A DNA stretch of 7,164 nucleotides from Actinomycetes bacterium (lineage in GTDB: Bacteria; Actinomycetota; Actinomycetes; Propionibacteriales; Propionibacteriaceae), in the NCBI GenBank assembly GCA_023412435.1, contig JAEYNS010000140.1, forward strand, positions 1-7,164, in the 5' to 3' direction. The notes under the pieces are model-generated. The model was not told the DNA's origin and ran no database searches. It worked only from the letters and a program-made list of their open reading frames with translations. Positions 1-7,024 of the stretch are shown here, piece by piece. The stretch's first letter is position 1, and the number at the start of each line of letters is the position of its first letter. Position numbers and translations under genes: made by a program.

Positions 1-40
1 CTCGGCAGGGGGGGGGCTGCGGACCGGGGGGTCGGGGCGG
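1..40. other. G-homopolymer-rich left edge, probably low-quality sequence
   Basis: A run of nine G (8-16), one of six (26-31) and one of four (34-37) fall within the first 40 bases. The encoded MurF residues there look unlike the family, while the match becomes convincing from about residue 20 on. I infer a contig-end artefact, which cannot be proved from sequence alone. Confidence 0.5.
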
Positions 41-678
41 GCCAGGCCCGCCCCGACCACCTCCAGCGCTTCCGCTTCACCCTGCACAGCGATGCCGGCA
101 GCGCACCGGTCTCGCTCCAGGTCTCCGGTGCCCACCAGGTCGGCAACGCCCTGGCGGCGGCCGCCGCCGGGCTCGTGCTGGGACTGGACGTCGACGCCGT
201 CACGGGCGCGCTCAGCACGGCCGCGCCCGCGTCCCGCTGGCGGATGGAGGTGGGACGGCGGGCCGACGGCCTGGTCGTCGTCAACGATGCCTACAACGCC
301 AACCCCGACTCGATGCGCGCCGCCCTCGAGGCGCTCGCCGGGATGCGGCAGCCCGGAGGTCGGCTGCTCGCGGTGCTCGGCGACATGCTCGAACTGGGTG
401 AGACCGCCGAGGCCGCCCACGCCGCCACCGGCGAGCTCGCCGCCCGGCTGGGCGTCGAACACGTCGTCGCGCTCGGGGACTTCGCGGCCACCCTCGCCGC
501 GGCTGCCCGGGCCGCGGGTGCCACCGCCACCGTCGCGGAGGATCGTGAGGCCGCCCTGCACGCGGTGGCAGAACTGGCCACGCCCGGCGATGTGGTGCTC
601 GTCAAGGCGTCCCGCGGGCTAGCGTTGGAGTCGGTGGCAGAGCGGCTGTTGGCACAGGGGCAGGAGGACCTGACGTGA
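1..678 (+). CDS. murF: MurF, UDP-MurNAc-tripeptide--D-Ala-D-Ala ligase (3' part; 5' end outside window)
   Basis: MurF is the cytoplasmic ATP-dependent ligase that adds D-Ala-D-Ala to UDP-MurNAc-tripeptide, the last soluble step of precursor synthesis. The frame is open from base 1 to a TGA at 676-678 and gives 225 residues, about the C-terminal half of a usual protein of roughly 450-480. Visible signatures are [13 protein letters not shown] (43-55, end of the central ATPase domain), SRWRMEV (78-84), [15 protein letters not shown] (95-109), [10 protein letters not shown] (126-135) and [12 protein letters not shown] (199-210), which belong to the C-terminal Rossmann-like domain. The N-terminal domain and the Walker A GKT motif lie upstream of the window. 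The first 20 or so residues match the family poorly and are coded by G-rich runs, so base errors are possible there. It overlaps mraY by 4 nt. The only lysine in this part is K202 in the VKASRG motif. Identification is secure. Confidence 0.95.
   Translation, partial: LGRGGAADRGVGAGQARPDHLQRFRFTLHSDAGSAPVSLQVSGAHQVGNALAAAAAGLVLGLDVDAVTGALSTAAPASRWRMEVGRRADGLVVVNDAYNANPDSMRAALEALAGMRQPGGRLLAVLGDMLELGETAEAAHAATGELAARLGVEHVVALGDFAATLAAAARAAGATATVAEDREAALHAVAELATPGDVVLVKASRGLALESVAERLLAQGQEDLT
662..667 (+). promoter_or_regulatory. Ribosome binding site of mraY, inside the murF 3' end
   Basis: AGGAGG lies 7 nt before the GTG at 675. It is a strong Shine-Dalgarno match at ideal spacing and supports GTG 675 as the mraY start. 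The element is inside the last codons of murF, so mraY can be served both by ribosomes finishing murF and by direct loading. Confidence 0.8.
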
Positions 679-1742
679 GAACCATCCTCCTGGCCGGCGG
701 CGTGGCGGTGGTGATCACCCTGCTCGGCACCCGGTACGCGATCCGGTTCCTGGTCAAGCACGGCTACGGCCAGTTCGTCAGGGACGACGGCCCCACCACC
801 CACCACACCAAACGCGGCACCCCCACGATGGGCGGCCTCGTCATCATCTTCGCCACCCTGCTCGGCTACGCGATCTCGCACCTTGCCACCTGGACGCCGC
901 CCACGGCGAGCGGCCTGCTCGCCCTCGGCCTGTTCACGGCGCTCGGCCTGGTCGGACTCGCCGACGACTGGATCAAGATCTCGCGGGCTCGCTCCCTCGG
1001 CCTGCACAGCACCGCCAAGCTGGTGCTGCAGACCGCGATCGGCATCGGCTTCGCCATCCTCGCCTTCCAGTTCCCCGACGCCCGGGGTCTCACCCCGGCC
1101 AGCCAGGCCGTCTCGTTCCTGCGTGACCTGCCCTGGCTGCAGCTGCCGCTGTGGCTGGCGGTGATCTGGATCGTGCTGCTGATCTCGTCCTGGTCGAACG
1201 CCGCCAACCTGACCGACGGTCTCGACGGGCTCGCCGCCGGCGCCGCCGCGATGGTCTTCGCCGCCTACACGATCGTGAACGTCTGGCAGTACAACCAGTC
1301 CTGCGCCTGGGCCGACGCCGGACCCCAGTGCTACGAGGTGCGCAATCCACACGACCTGGCGGTGGTGTCGATCGCCCTGGCGGGGGCCTGCTTCGGCTTC
1401 CTGTGGTGGAACGCCAGCCCCGCCAAGATCTTCATGGGCGACACCGGCTCGCTGTCGATCGGCGGGGCGTTCGCGGCGCTCTCGATCCTCACCCGGACCG
1501 AGCTGCTGATGCTGGTGATCGCCGGGCTCTTCTTCGTGATCACGATGTCGGTGGTGCTGCAGGTCGGGTGGTTCAAGCTCAGCCGCGGCAAACGGTTGTT
1601 CAAGATGGCGCCGCTGCAGCATCACTTCGAGCTGGTGGGGTGGCGGGAGGTGACGATCACCATCAGGTTCTGGATCGTCTGCGGACTGTGCGTCGCCGTC
1701 GGCCTCGGCCTGTTCTACGGCGAGTGGGTGATCGGCCTGTGA
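675..1742 (+). CDS. mraY: MraY, phospho-N-acetylmuramoyl-pentapeptide transferase
   Basis: MraY transfers phospho-MurNAc-pentapeptide from UDP to undecaprenyl phosphate, forming lipid I at the inner face of the membrane. The 355-residue length is normal, and hydrophobic stretches along the chain fit the family's ten membrane helices. Family motifs occur in order: [10 protein letters not shown] (45-54), the Asp pair D97-D98 in [17 protein letters not shown] (178-187), [12 protein letters not shown] with D256 (253-264), and APLQHHFE with H316-H317 (312-319). These match the magnesium and catalytic residues known from the Aquifex enzyme. The loop after the NLTDGLDG helix (about 201-226) should be extracytoplasmic and holds C210 and C219. 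The start is GTG with AGGAGG 7 nt upstream and overlaps the murF stop (GTGA). The 3' end overlaps murD in the same way. Confidence 0.97.
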   Translation: MRTILLAGGVAVVITLLGTRYAIRFLVKHGYGQFVRDDGPTTHHTKRGTPTMGGLVIIFATLLGYAISHLATWTPPTASGLLALGLFTALGLVGLADDWIKISRARSLGLHSTAKLVLQTAIGIGFAILAFQFPDARGLTPASQAVSFLRDLPWLQLPLWLAVIWIVLLISSWSNAANLTDGLDGLAAGAAAMVFAAYTIVNVWQYNQSCAWADAGPQCYEVRNPHDLAVVSIALAGACFGFLWWNASPAKIFMGDTGSLSIGGAFAALSILTRTELLMLVIAGLFFVITMSVVLQVGWFKLSRGKRLFKMAPLQHHFELVGWREVTITIRFWIVCGLCVAVGLGLFYGEWVIGL

Positions 1743-3217
1743 TCGACTGGCTGCCCACGGCCGACCGGCTCTCGCCCTGGCAGCAGGTCCGCGTGGTGGT
1801 GGCAGGGCTCGGGGCGTCGGGGTTCGCTGCCGCCGACGGCCTGCTCGACCTCGGCGCCGCTGTCACCGTACTCGACGAATCCGACAGCCAGGGCAATGTC
1901 GAGAAGGCGACCCTGCTGGAACACCTCGACGTCACCGTGCGGCTCGGTCCCGGAGCCACCGCGACGCTGCCGGAGGGCGCCGACCTGGTCGTCACCTCGC
2001 CGGGCTGGCGGCCGTCCGCCCCGCTGCTGCGGCAGGCGGCGCTGCGAGGCGTCCCGGTCTGGGGCGAGGTCGAACTGGCCTGGCGGATGAGCCTTCCGGA
2101 CCGCGCGGTGCCGTGGCTGGCGGTCACCGGCACCAACGGCAAGACCACCACCGTCGGCATGCTCGAGTCGATCCTGACCGCCGCAGGGCTCACCACCACC
2201 GCCGTCGGCAACGTGGGCCGCCCGATCGTGGAGGCCGTGCTCGACGAGGTCAGCTACGACGTCCTCGCCGTCGAGCTGTCCAGCTTCCAGCTGCACTGGA
2301 CGAACTCGCTGTCGCTGCACTCGGCCGCCGTCTTGAACCTCGCCCCTGACCACCTCGAGTGGTACGCCGACCCGGCCGGCTGGCCGACCGGGGTGACCGA
2401 CCCGATGACCGCCTATGTCGCCGACAAGGCCCGGATCTACGAGCGGGTGCAGCGGTCCTGCGTGTACAACGTCGCCGACCCCGTCACCGAGCGGCTGGTG
2501 GAGGAGGCCGACGTGGTCGAGGGGGCCAGGGCGATCGGGTTCACCCTCGGCACCCCCGCGCCGTCGATGCTCGGCATCGTCGACGACCTGCTGGTCGACA
2601 GGGCGTTCATCGCCCAGCGCCGCGACTCGGCGATCGAGTTGGCCAAGGTCTCCGACGTGGTGCCGTACGCCCCCCACAACCTCGCCAACGCGCTCGCCGC
2701 GGCGGCGCTGGCCCGTTCCTACGGGGTGCCGCCGCAGGCGGTCGGGGAGGGCCTGCGCCGGCTCCGGATCGGTGACCACCGGATCCAGCAGGTGGCCGAG
2801 CGGGACGGCGTCCGGTTCGTCGCCGACTCCAAGGCCACCAATCCGCATGCCGCGGCAGCCTCGCTCGCCGCCTTCGGATCGGTGGTCTGGGTGGCAGGCG
2901 GCCAGGCCAAGGGAACCACCTTCGACGACCTGGTCACCCGCTTCGCCGACCGGCTGAAAGGCGTAGCCCTGTTGGGGGTCGACCGTCAGGTGATCGCGGA
3001 CGCGTTGGCCCGACACGCTCCCGATGTCCCGGTCTTCCTCACCGACGCGGTCGATGATGGGGCAATGCAACAGGTGGTGGCATGGGCGGCGGGCCGGGCT
3101 CAGCCCGGCGATGTCGTGCTGCTCGCGCCAGGTTGCGCCAGCAAGGACATGTATCCCGACTACGCCGCCCGCGGAGACGCCTTCGCCGCCGCGGTGGCAG
3201 CCCTCGGCAGGACCTAG
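1739..3217 (+). CDS. murD: MurD, UDP-MurNAc-L-alanine--D-glutamate ligase
   Basis: MurD is the cytoplasmic ligase that adds D-glutamate to UDP-MurNAc-L-Ala using ATP. The 492-residue product has the three Mur domains: a UDP-binding Rossmann domain ([10 protein letters not shown], 19-28), a central ATPase with Walker [11 protein letters not shown] (129-138), E179 in ELSSFQL, APDH (202-205) and K230 in ADKARIY, and a C-terminal domain after [11 protein letters not shown] (313-323) with DHRIQ (346-350), DSKATN (363-368) and [13 protein letters not shown] (463-475). K230 aligns with the carbamylated K198 of E. coli MurD, and S468 with its S415, which binds D-Glu. The H205-to-K230 spacing is 25 residues against 15 in E. 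coli, an insertion. The frame runs open upstream through mraY, but similarity starts only after 1739, where a GTG forms a GTGA overlap with the mraY stop. No clear Shine-Dalgarno precedes it, so translation is probably coupled to mraY. Confidence 0.96.
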   Translation: MIDWLPTADRLSPWQQVRVVVAGLGASGFAAADGLLDLGAAVTVLDESDSQGNVEKATLLEHLDVTVRLGPGATATLPEGADLVVTSPGWRPSAPLLRQAALRGVPVWGEVELAWRMSLPDRAVPWLAVTGTNGKTTTVGMLESILTAAGLTTTAVGNVGRPIVEAVLDEVSYDVLAVELSSFQLHWTNSLSLHSAAVLNLAPDHLEWYADPAGWPTGVTDPMTAYVADKARIYERVQRSCVYNVADPVTERLVEEADVVEGARAIGFTLGTPAPSMLGIVDDLLVDRAFIAQRRDSAIELAKVSDVVPYAPHNLANALAAAALARSYGVPPQAVGEGLRRLRIGDHRIQQVAERDGVRFVADSKATNPHAAAASLAAFGSVVWVAGGQAKGTTFDDLVTRFADRLKGVALLGVDRQVIADALARHAPDVPVFLTDAVDDGAMQQVVAWAAGRAQPGDVVLLAPGCASKDMYPDYAARGDAFAAAVAALGRT

Positions 3218-3219
3218 AG

Positions 3220-3226
3220 AAGGAGG
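3220..3226 (+). promoter_or_regulatory. Ribosome binding site deciding the ftsW start
   Basis: AAGGAGG lies 10 nt before GTG 3237, inside the only gap in the window wide enough for a free-standing Shine-Dalgarno (19 nt between murD and ftsW). A second, weaker AGGAG at 3229-3233 is only 3 nt from the GTG and is probably too close. The site supports GTG 3237 over an in-frame ATG at 3024 that lies within murD. Confidence 0.8.
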
Positions 3227-3236
3227 CCAGGAGCCA

Positions 3237-4502
3237 GTGGCGATCCTCACTTCCCCGCTTACGGATCGCCGCGGGCAGTCGTCGCTGACCGGTCGGACGA
3301 CCGAACGCCGGCGCAGTCTCGTGGTCGAATGGCTGGGACACCCACAAGCGAGCTTCTTCCTCGTGCTGGCCCCCACCGTGCTCTTGCTCGCGCTGGGCTC
3401 GGTGATGGTGCTGTCGGCGTCCAGCGTGTACGCGCAGGTGCAGTTCGACGACACCTACTACTTCGTGCGGCGGCACGGCATGTTCCTCGTCCTGGGCGGC
3501 GTCGCGGCCTGGCTGCTGGCCACCAGCCCCGTGCAGCGACTCAAGATCTACGGCTGGCTGGCGACGGCCGGCGCCGTCGTGCTGCAGCTGCTGACCTTCA
3601 CCAGCCTCGGCTGGGCCAAGAACGGCAACAAGAACTGGGTCGAGCTCGGCGTGCTGGGACGGATCCAGCCCTCCGAGTTCGCCAAGCTCGCGATCGTGCT
3701 GTGGGGCGCGGACCTGCTGTCCCGCAAGTACGACCTGCTGCACCAGCCCAAGCACCTGCTCGTCCCGTTCGTCCCGGTGTCCGGGGTCCTGATCGGTCTG
3801 GTCATCCTGCAACGAGACCTCGGCACCGGCATGGTGCTCGGCGCGATCGTGCTGGCGGTGCTGTGGTTCGTCGGCGCGTCCTGGAAGGTGCTCGGCTCGC
3901 TGGTGGCGATCGTCGGCGCCGCGGTCGGCGCGCTCGTGCTCACCTCGTCCCACCGGATGACCCGCATCCTCGGCTTCTTCAACCCCGAGCTCGACCCGCT
4001 CGGCGTCAACCACCAGCCGATCAAGGCGGTGTTCGCGCTCGCCTCCGGCGGTTGGTGGGGGCTCGGCCTGGGTGCCAGCCGGCAGAAGTGGGGTGGCCTG
4101 GTCGAGTCGCACACCGACTACGTGCTGGCGGTGATCGGCGAGGAACTCGGTCTGGTGGGGACGCTGTCGGTGCTCTCGCTGTTCCTCGTCCTGGGGTACG
4201 CGGGCTTCCGGATCGCGATGCGCTCCGACATCCTGTTCTGCCGCTTCCTCGCCGCCGGCGCCACGTCCTGGCTGATGATCCAGGCCCTGCTCAACATCGC
4301 CGTCGTGCTGCGGATGGTGCCGGTGATCGGCGTCCCGCTGCCGCTGCTGTCCTACGGCGGTTCGGCGCTGGTCGCCAACCTGTGCGCCATCGGCCTGCTG
4401 CTGGCGTGCGCCCGTCAGGAACCACAGGCAAGGGCCCTGGCGGGCCGCCGGACCCGGCGCCGCCAGACCAGGGTGACCGCCGTCGTGCCGGGCCGCCGGT
4501 AG
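3237..4502 (+). CDS. ftsW: FtsW, SEDS-family septal peptidoglycan glycosyltransferase
   Basis: FtsW is the integral membrane glycosyltransferase that polymerises lipid II at the division septum, working with a class B penicillin-binding protein (FtsI). The 421-residue product has a basic cytoplasmic N-terminus (1-37), about ten hydrophobic segments from residue 40 to 392, and a short Arg-rich tail (403-421). SEDS signatures are NKNWVELG (131-138), IQPSEFAKLA (143-152), DLGTGMVL (194-201), the large outer loop with GLGLGASRQKW (275-285), SHTDYVLAVIGEELG (291-305), and PLPLLSYGGSAL (367-378). D294 corresponds to the essential loop Asp known from RodA and E. coli FtsW. Position in a murD-murG context favours FtsW over RodA. 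Two positions differ from the usual text: V289 where LPE normally has Pro, and R193 where QPDLGT has Pro. The start is GTG 3237, chosen from the AAGGAGG upstream. Confidence 0.94.
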   Translation: MAILTSPLTDRRGQSSLTGRTTERRRSLVVEWLGHPQASFFLVLAPTVLLLALGSVMVLSASSVYAQVQFDDTYYFVRRHGMFLVLGGVAAWLLATSPVQRLKIYGWLATAGAVVLQLLTFTSLGWAKNGNKNWVELGVLGRIQPSEFAKLAIVLWGADLLSRKYDLLHQPKHLLVPFVPVSGVLIGLVILQRDLGTGMVLGAIVLAVLWFVGASWKVLGSLVAIVGAAVGALVLTSSHRMTRILGFFNPELDPLGVNHQPIKAVFALASGGWWGLGLGASRQKWGGLVESHTDYVLAVIGEELGLVGTLSVLSLFLVLGYAGFRIAMRSDILFCRFLAAGATSWLMIQALLNIAVVLRMVPVIGVPLPLLSYGGSALVANLCAIGLLLACARQEPQARALAGRRTRRRQTRVTAVVPGRR

Positions 4503-4512
4503 CCTGTCCGAA

Positions 4513-5607
4513 GTGAACATCGTCCTCGCCGGCGGCGGCACCGCGGGGCACACCTCGCCGCTGATCGCCACCGCCCAGCAGCTGCAGCGTCTCTCGCCCG
4601 GCGCGTCCCTGCTCTGCGTCGGCACCGCCCGCGGGCTGGAGACCCGGGTGATCCCCGACGCAGGTCTCGAGCTCGCGCTGATCCCGCCGGTGCCCCTGCC
4701 GCGCCGCCTCACCCCGGAGCTGTTCGCCGTCCCGGGACGGCTCCGCCAGGCCGTCCGGGAGGCAGGTGACATCCTGCGTCGGCACAGCGCTGACGTCGTG
4801 GTGGGTTTCGGCGGCTACGTGTCGATGCCGGTCTACCTGGCGGCACGCCGGGCGGGGCTGCCGATAGTGATTCACGAGCAGAACGCCGTGCCAGGGCTGG
4901 CGAACCGGGTGGCCGCCCGGTTCACCCGCCACGTGGCGGTGTCCTTCCCCGACACGAAGCTGCCGCATGCCCGCTACCTCGGGCTGCCGGTGCGCGAGGC
5001 CATCGCAGGCCTCGACCGGACGGCCGCAGCCCCGGACGCCCGGCGATCCTTCGGGCTGGGCGGCGACCTGCCTGTGCTGCTGGTCAGCGGAGGTTCCCAG
5101 GGGGCCCGCAGCATCAACACCGCGCTCGCCGGCGCCGCCGACGCGTTGCTGGCGGCCGGGATCAACGTCCTCCACGTGCTGGGAACCGCCAACGTCACCG
5201 GCGACCTGGTCGAGCGCCGCGATCCCGCGACCGGCGCCGTCTACCGACCGCTGGCCTATGTGGACGCGATGGAGCAGGCCTACGCGGCCGCCGCCCTGAT
5301 GGTCGGTCGCGCCGGGGCGGGCACCGTGATGGAGACCGCGATGGTGGGACTTCCGACGGTCTTCGTCCCGCTGCCGCACGGCAACGGTGAGCAGGCCCGC
5401 AACGCCCGCTTCCTGGTCGAGGCGGACGCCGGGGTGCTCGTCCCCGACGCTGCGCTGACCGCCGGACTGCTGGCCGAGACGGTCATCGGCCTCGTCCGCC
5501 AGCCCGGGCGGCTGGCGACGATGGCACAGACCTGCCGCCGGCTGGTCCCCTCCGGGGCCGCGCAGGAATTGGCCCGGCTCGTGCTGCAGGCGGGGGAGGG
5601 ACGCTGA
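4513..5607 (+). CDS. murG: MurG, UDP-GlcNAc:lipid I N-acetylglucosaminyltransferase
   Basis: MurG adds GlcNAc to lipid I to make lipid II, acting as a peripheral protein at the inner membrane face. The 364-residue product is of normal length for this GT28-type, GT-B-fold enzyme. N-terminal domain: GGGTAGHTSP with H13 (7-16), GFGGYVSMP (98-106) and HEQNAVPGLANR (121-132). C-terminal donor domain: SGGSQGAR (192-199), GRAGAGTVMETAMVGLP with E274 (265-281), and PHGNGEQARNA (288-298), which match the UDP-GlcNAc binding region of the E. coli enzyme. RAGAGT replaces the RSGA of the E. coli protein. The protein has a single lysine (K149). The start GTG 4513 is 10 nt after the ftsW stop and places the glycine-rich motif at residue 7, as expected. 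No good Shine-Dalgarno precedes it, so re-initiation by ribosomes from ftsW is likely. Confidence 0.96.
   Translation: MNIVLAGGGTAGHTSPLIATAQQLQRLSPGASLLCVGTARGLETRVIPDAGLELALIPPVPLPRRLTPELFAVPGRLRQAVREAGDILRRHSADVVVGFGGYVSMPVYLAARRAGLPIVIHEQNAVPGLANRVAARFTRHVAVSFPDTKLPHARYLGLPVREAIAGLDRTAAAPDARRSFGLGGDLPVLLVSGGSQGARSINTALAGAADALLAAGINVLHVLGTANVTGDLVERRDPATGAVYRPLAYVDAMEQAYAAAALMVGRAGAGTVMETAMVGLPTVFVPLPHGNGEQARNARFLVEADAGVLVPDAALTAGLLAETVIGLVRQPGRLATMAQTCRRLVPSGAAQELARLVLQAGEGR
5595..5599 (+). promoter_or_regulatory. Ribosome binding site of murC, inside the murG 3' end
   Basis: GGAGG lies 9 nt before GTG 5609 and within the last codons of murG. It supports the murC start, which falls one base after the murG TGA. 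Confidence 0.7.
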
Positions 5608-5608
5608 C

Positions 5609-7024
5609 GTGCCGCTGATCGACCCCATCGACCTGGTGCCCCCCACCGAACTCGGTGAGGTGCACTTCATCGCGATCGGCGGGGCGGGGATGAGCGCCAT
5701 CGCCTCCCTGTACTGCGACCTGGGCGTGACGGTGTCCGGCAGCGACCAGGCGGACTCGGCGGCGCTCCGCGCGCTGCAGTCCCGCGGGATCCGCGCCCAC
5801 GTCGGCCACGATCCCGCCCACCTCGGCGCGGCGTCGACGGTGGTGGTGTCCTCGGCGGTACGGGAGTCCAACGTCGAACTGGCCGAGGCGCGTCGGCGCG
5901 GTCTGCGGGTGTGGCACCGCAGCGCCGCCCTGGGCGCGTTGATGCTCGGCCGTACCGGGATCGCCGTCACCGGCACCCACGGCAAGACCACCACGTCGGC
6001 GATGACGGCGGTGCTGCTGGCCGAGTCCGGAGCCGACCCGTCCTTTGTCATCGGCGCACCGCTCACCGCGTCGGGGGAGAGCTCACACCTCGGCGGCGGA
6101 CCCGCCTTCGTGATCGAGGCCGACGAGTCCGACGGATCGTTCCTGCAGTACCCGGCGGAGATCGTGGTGGTCACCAACATCGAGGCCGACCACCTCGACA
6201 ACTGGGGGACGGCGCAGGCCTACGCCGAAGGCTTCCACCGGCTCGCCACCCAGCCGGGCGTCCGCACCGTCGTCCTCGACGCCGACGACCCCGGCACCCG
6301 CGCCCTGGCCGCCCGCCTCGCCGGCTCCGGCAAGCAGGTGGTGCTGGTGGGCGAGGCCGCCGACGCCGACATCCGGCTCACCCGGCTCGGCTATACCGGC
6401 GGCGGGGCGCACGCCGAACTGCAGGCCGCCGACGACCTCGGCCCGCTGGAACTGGCGGTGCCGGGCCGGTACAACCTGCACAACGCGGCGGTCGCCTACG
6501 CGGTGGGACGTGCGCTCGGAGTCGACGGGCCCCGGCTGCGGGGCGCGGCCGCGGCCTTCAACGGCACCCACCGACGGTTCCAGCAGGTGGCGTCGATCGG
6601 CGGGGTGACCATCGTCGACGACTACGCCCACCACCCCACCGAGGTCGTGGCAACCCTGACGGCGGCCCGGGTGGTCGCCGGGGCCCGGCGGGTGGTGGCG
6701 TGCTTCCAGCCCCACCTGTTCACCCGCACCCGTGACTTCGCCGCCGAGTTCGGACGCGCCCTCGCGCTGGCCGACCGGGTGCTCGTGCTCGGCATCTATC
6801 CCGCCAGGGAGGACCCGCTGCCCGGCGTCACCGGCGAACTCGTGGCGGACGCCGCCCGCGCCGTGATCGGCCAGGAGCGGGTGGCCTACGCCGAGGCCGT
6901 CGCGGACGCCCCCGGCGTGCTGGCCGAACTGGTTGCCGACGGTGATCTCGTGGTCACCCTCGGTGCCGGCGACGTCACCGGCGTCGGCCCCGCTCTCGCC
7001 CGGCTGCTGGGGGAGGCAGGGTGA
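5609..7024 (+). CDS. murC: MurC, UDP-N-acetylmuramate--L-alanine ligase
   Basis: MurC adds L-Ala to UDP-MurNAc with ATP, the first amino-acid step of the stem peptide, in the cytoplasm. The 471-residue product is slightly shorter than the E. coli enzyme (about 491). N-terminal UDP-binding domain: AIGGAGMSAIA (22-32) and VSGSD (42-46). Central ATPase domain: Walker A VTGTHGKTTTSAM (120-132, K126), EADESDGSFL (170-179), TNIEADHLDNW (189-199) and NLHNAAVA (289-296). C-terminal domain: HRRFQ (321-325), DDYAHHPTE (337-345), FQPHLFTRTRDF (366-377) and LGAGDV (451-456). GTH in place of GTN in Walker A and the DDYAHHPTE motif separate it from MurD, MurE and MurF. Only two lysines occur, K126 and K242. 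The GTG start lies 1 nt after the murG stop with GGAGG 9 nt before it. The 3' end overlaps ftsQ by GTGA. Confidence 0.97.
   Translation: MPLIDPIDLVPPTELGEVHFIAIGGAGMSAIASLYCDLGVTVSGSDQADSAALRALQSRGIRAHVGHDPAHLGAASTVVVSSAVRESNVELAEARRRGLRVWHRSAALGALMLGRTGIAVTGTHGKTTTSAMTAVLLAESGADPSFVIGAPLTASGESSHLGGGPAFVIEADESDGSFLQYPAEIVVVTNIEADHLDNWGTAQAYAEGFHRLATQPGVRTVVLDADDPGTRALAARLAGSGKQVVLVGEAADADIRLTRLGYTGGGAHAELQAADDLGPLELAVPGRYNLHNAAVAYAVGRALGVDGPRLRGAAAAFNGTHRRFQQVASIGGVTIVDDYAHHPTEVVATLTAARVVAGARRVVACFQPHLFTRTRDFAAEFGRALALADRVLVLGIYPAREDPLPGVTGELVADAARAVIGQERVAYAEAVADAPGVLAELVADGDLVVTLGAGDVTGVGPALARLLGEAG

Noticed and set aside
1151..1738. In-frame upstream extension of murD through mraY (possible longer protein)
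   Set aside because: The extension is Arg-rich shadow translation of mraY. MurD similarity begins just after the GTG at 1739.
3024..3236. In-frame ATG start for ftsW inside murD
   Set aside because: It would add 71 low-complexity residues overlapping conserved MurD sequence. GTG 3237 has a strong ribosome binding site in the gap.
3218..3236. Possible internal promoter or terminator between murD and ftsW
   Set aside because: The gap is 19 nt and is filled by the ribosome binding site. No hairpin with a T run or promoter-like pair is visible.
1715..3454. Long minus-strand open frame (579 codons) opposite murD
   Set aside because: Its product is dominated by Gly, Arg, Asp, His and Gln with no recognisable domain, and it mirrors a well-supported murD. 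Such frames are expected in GC-rich DNA.
4291..6201. Minus-strand open frame of 636 codons opposite murG and part of murC
   Set aside because: Low-complexity composition, no motif, and fully overlapped by two genes with intact catalytic motifs. The same applies to the minus-strand frames at 291-1625, 3039-4772 and 6083-6715.
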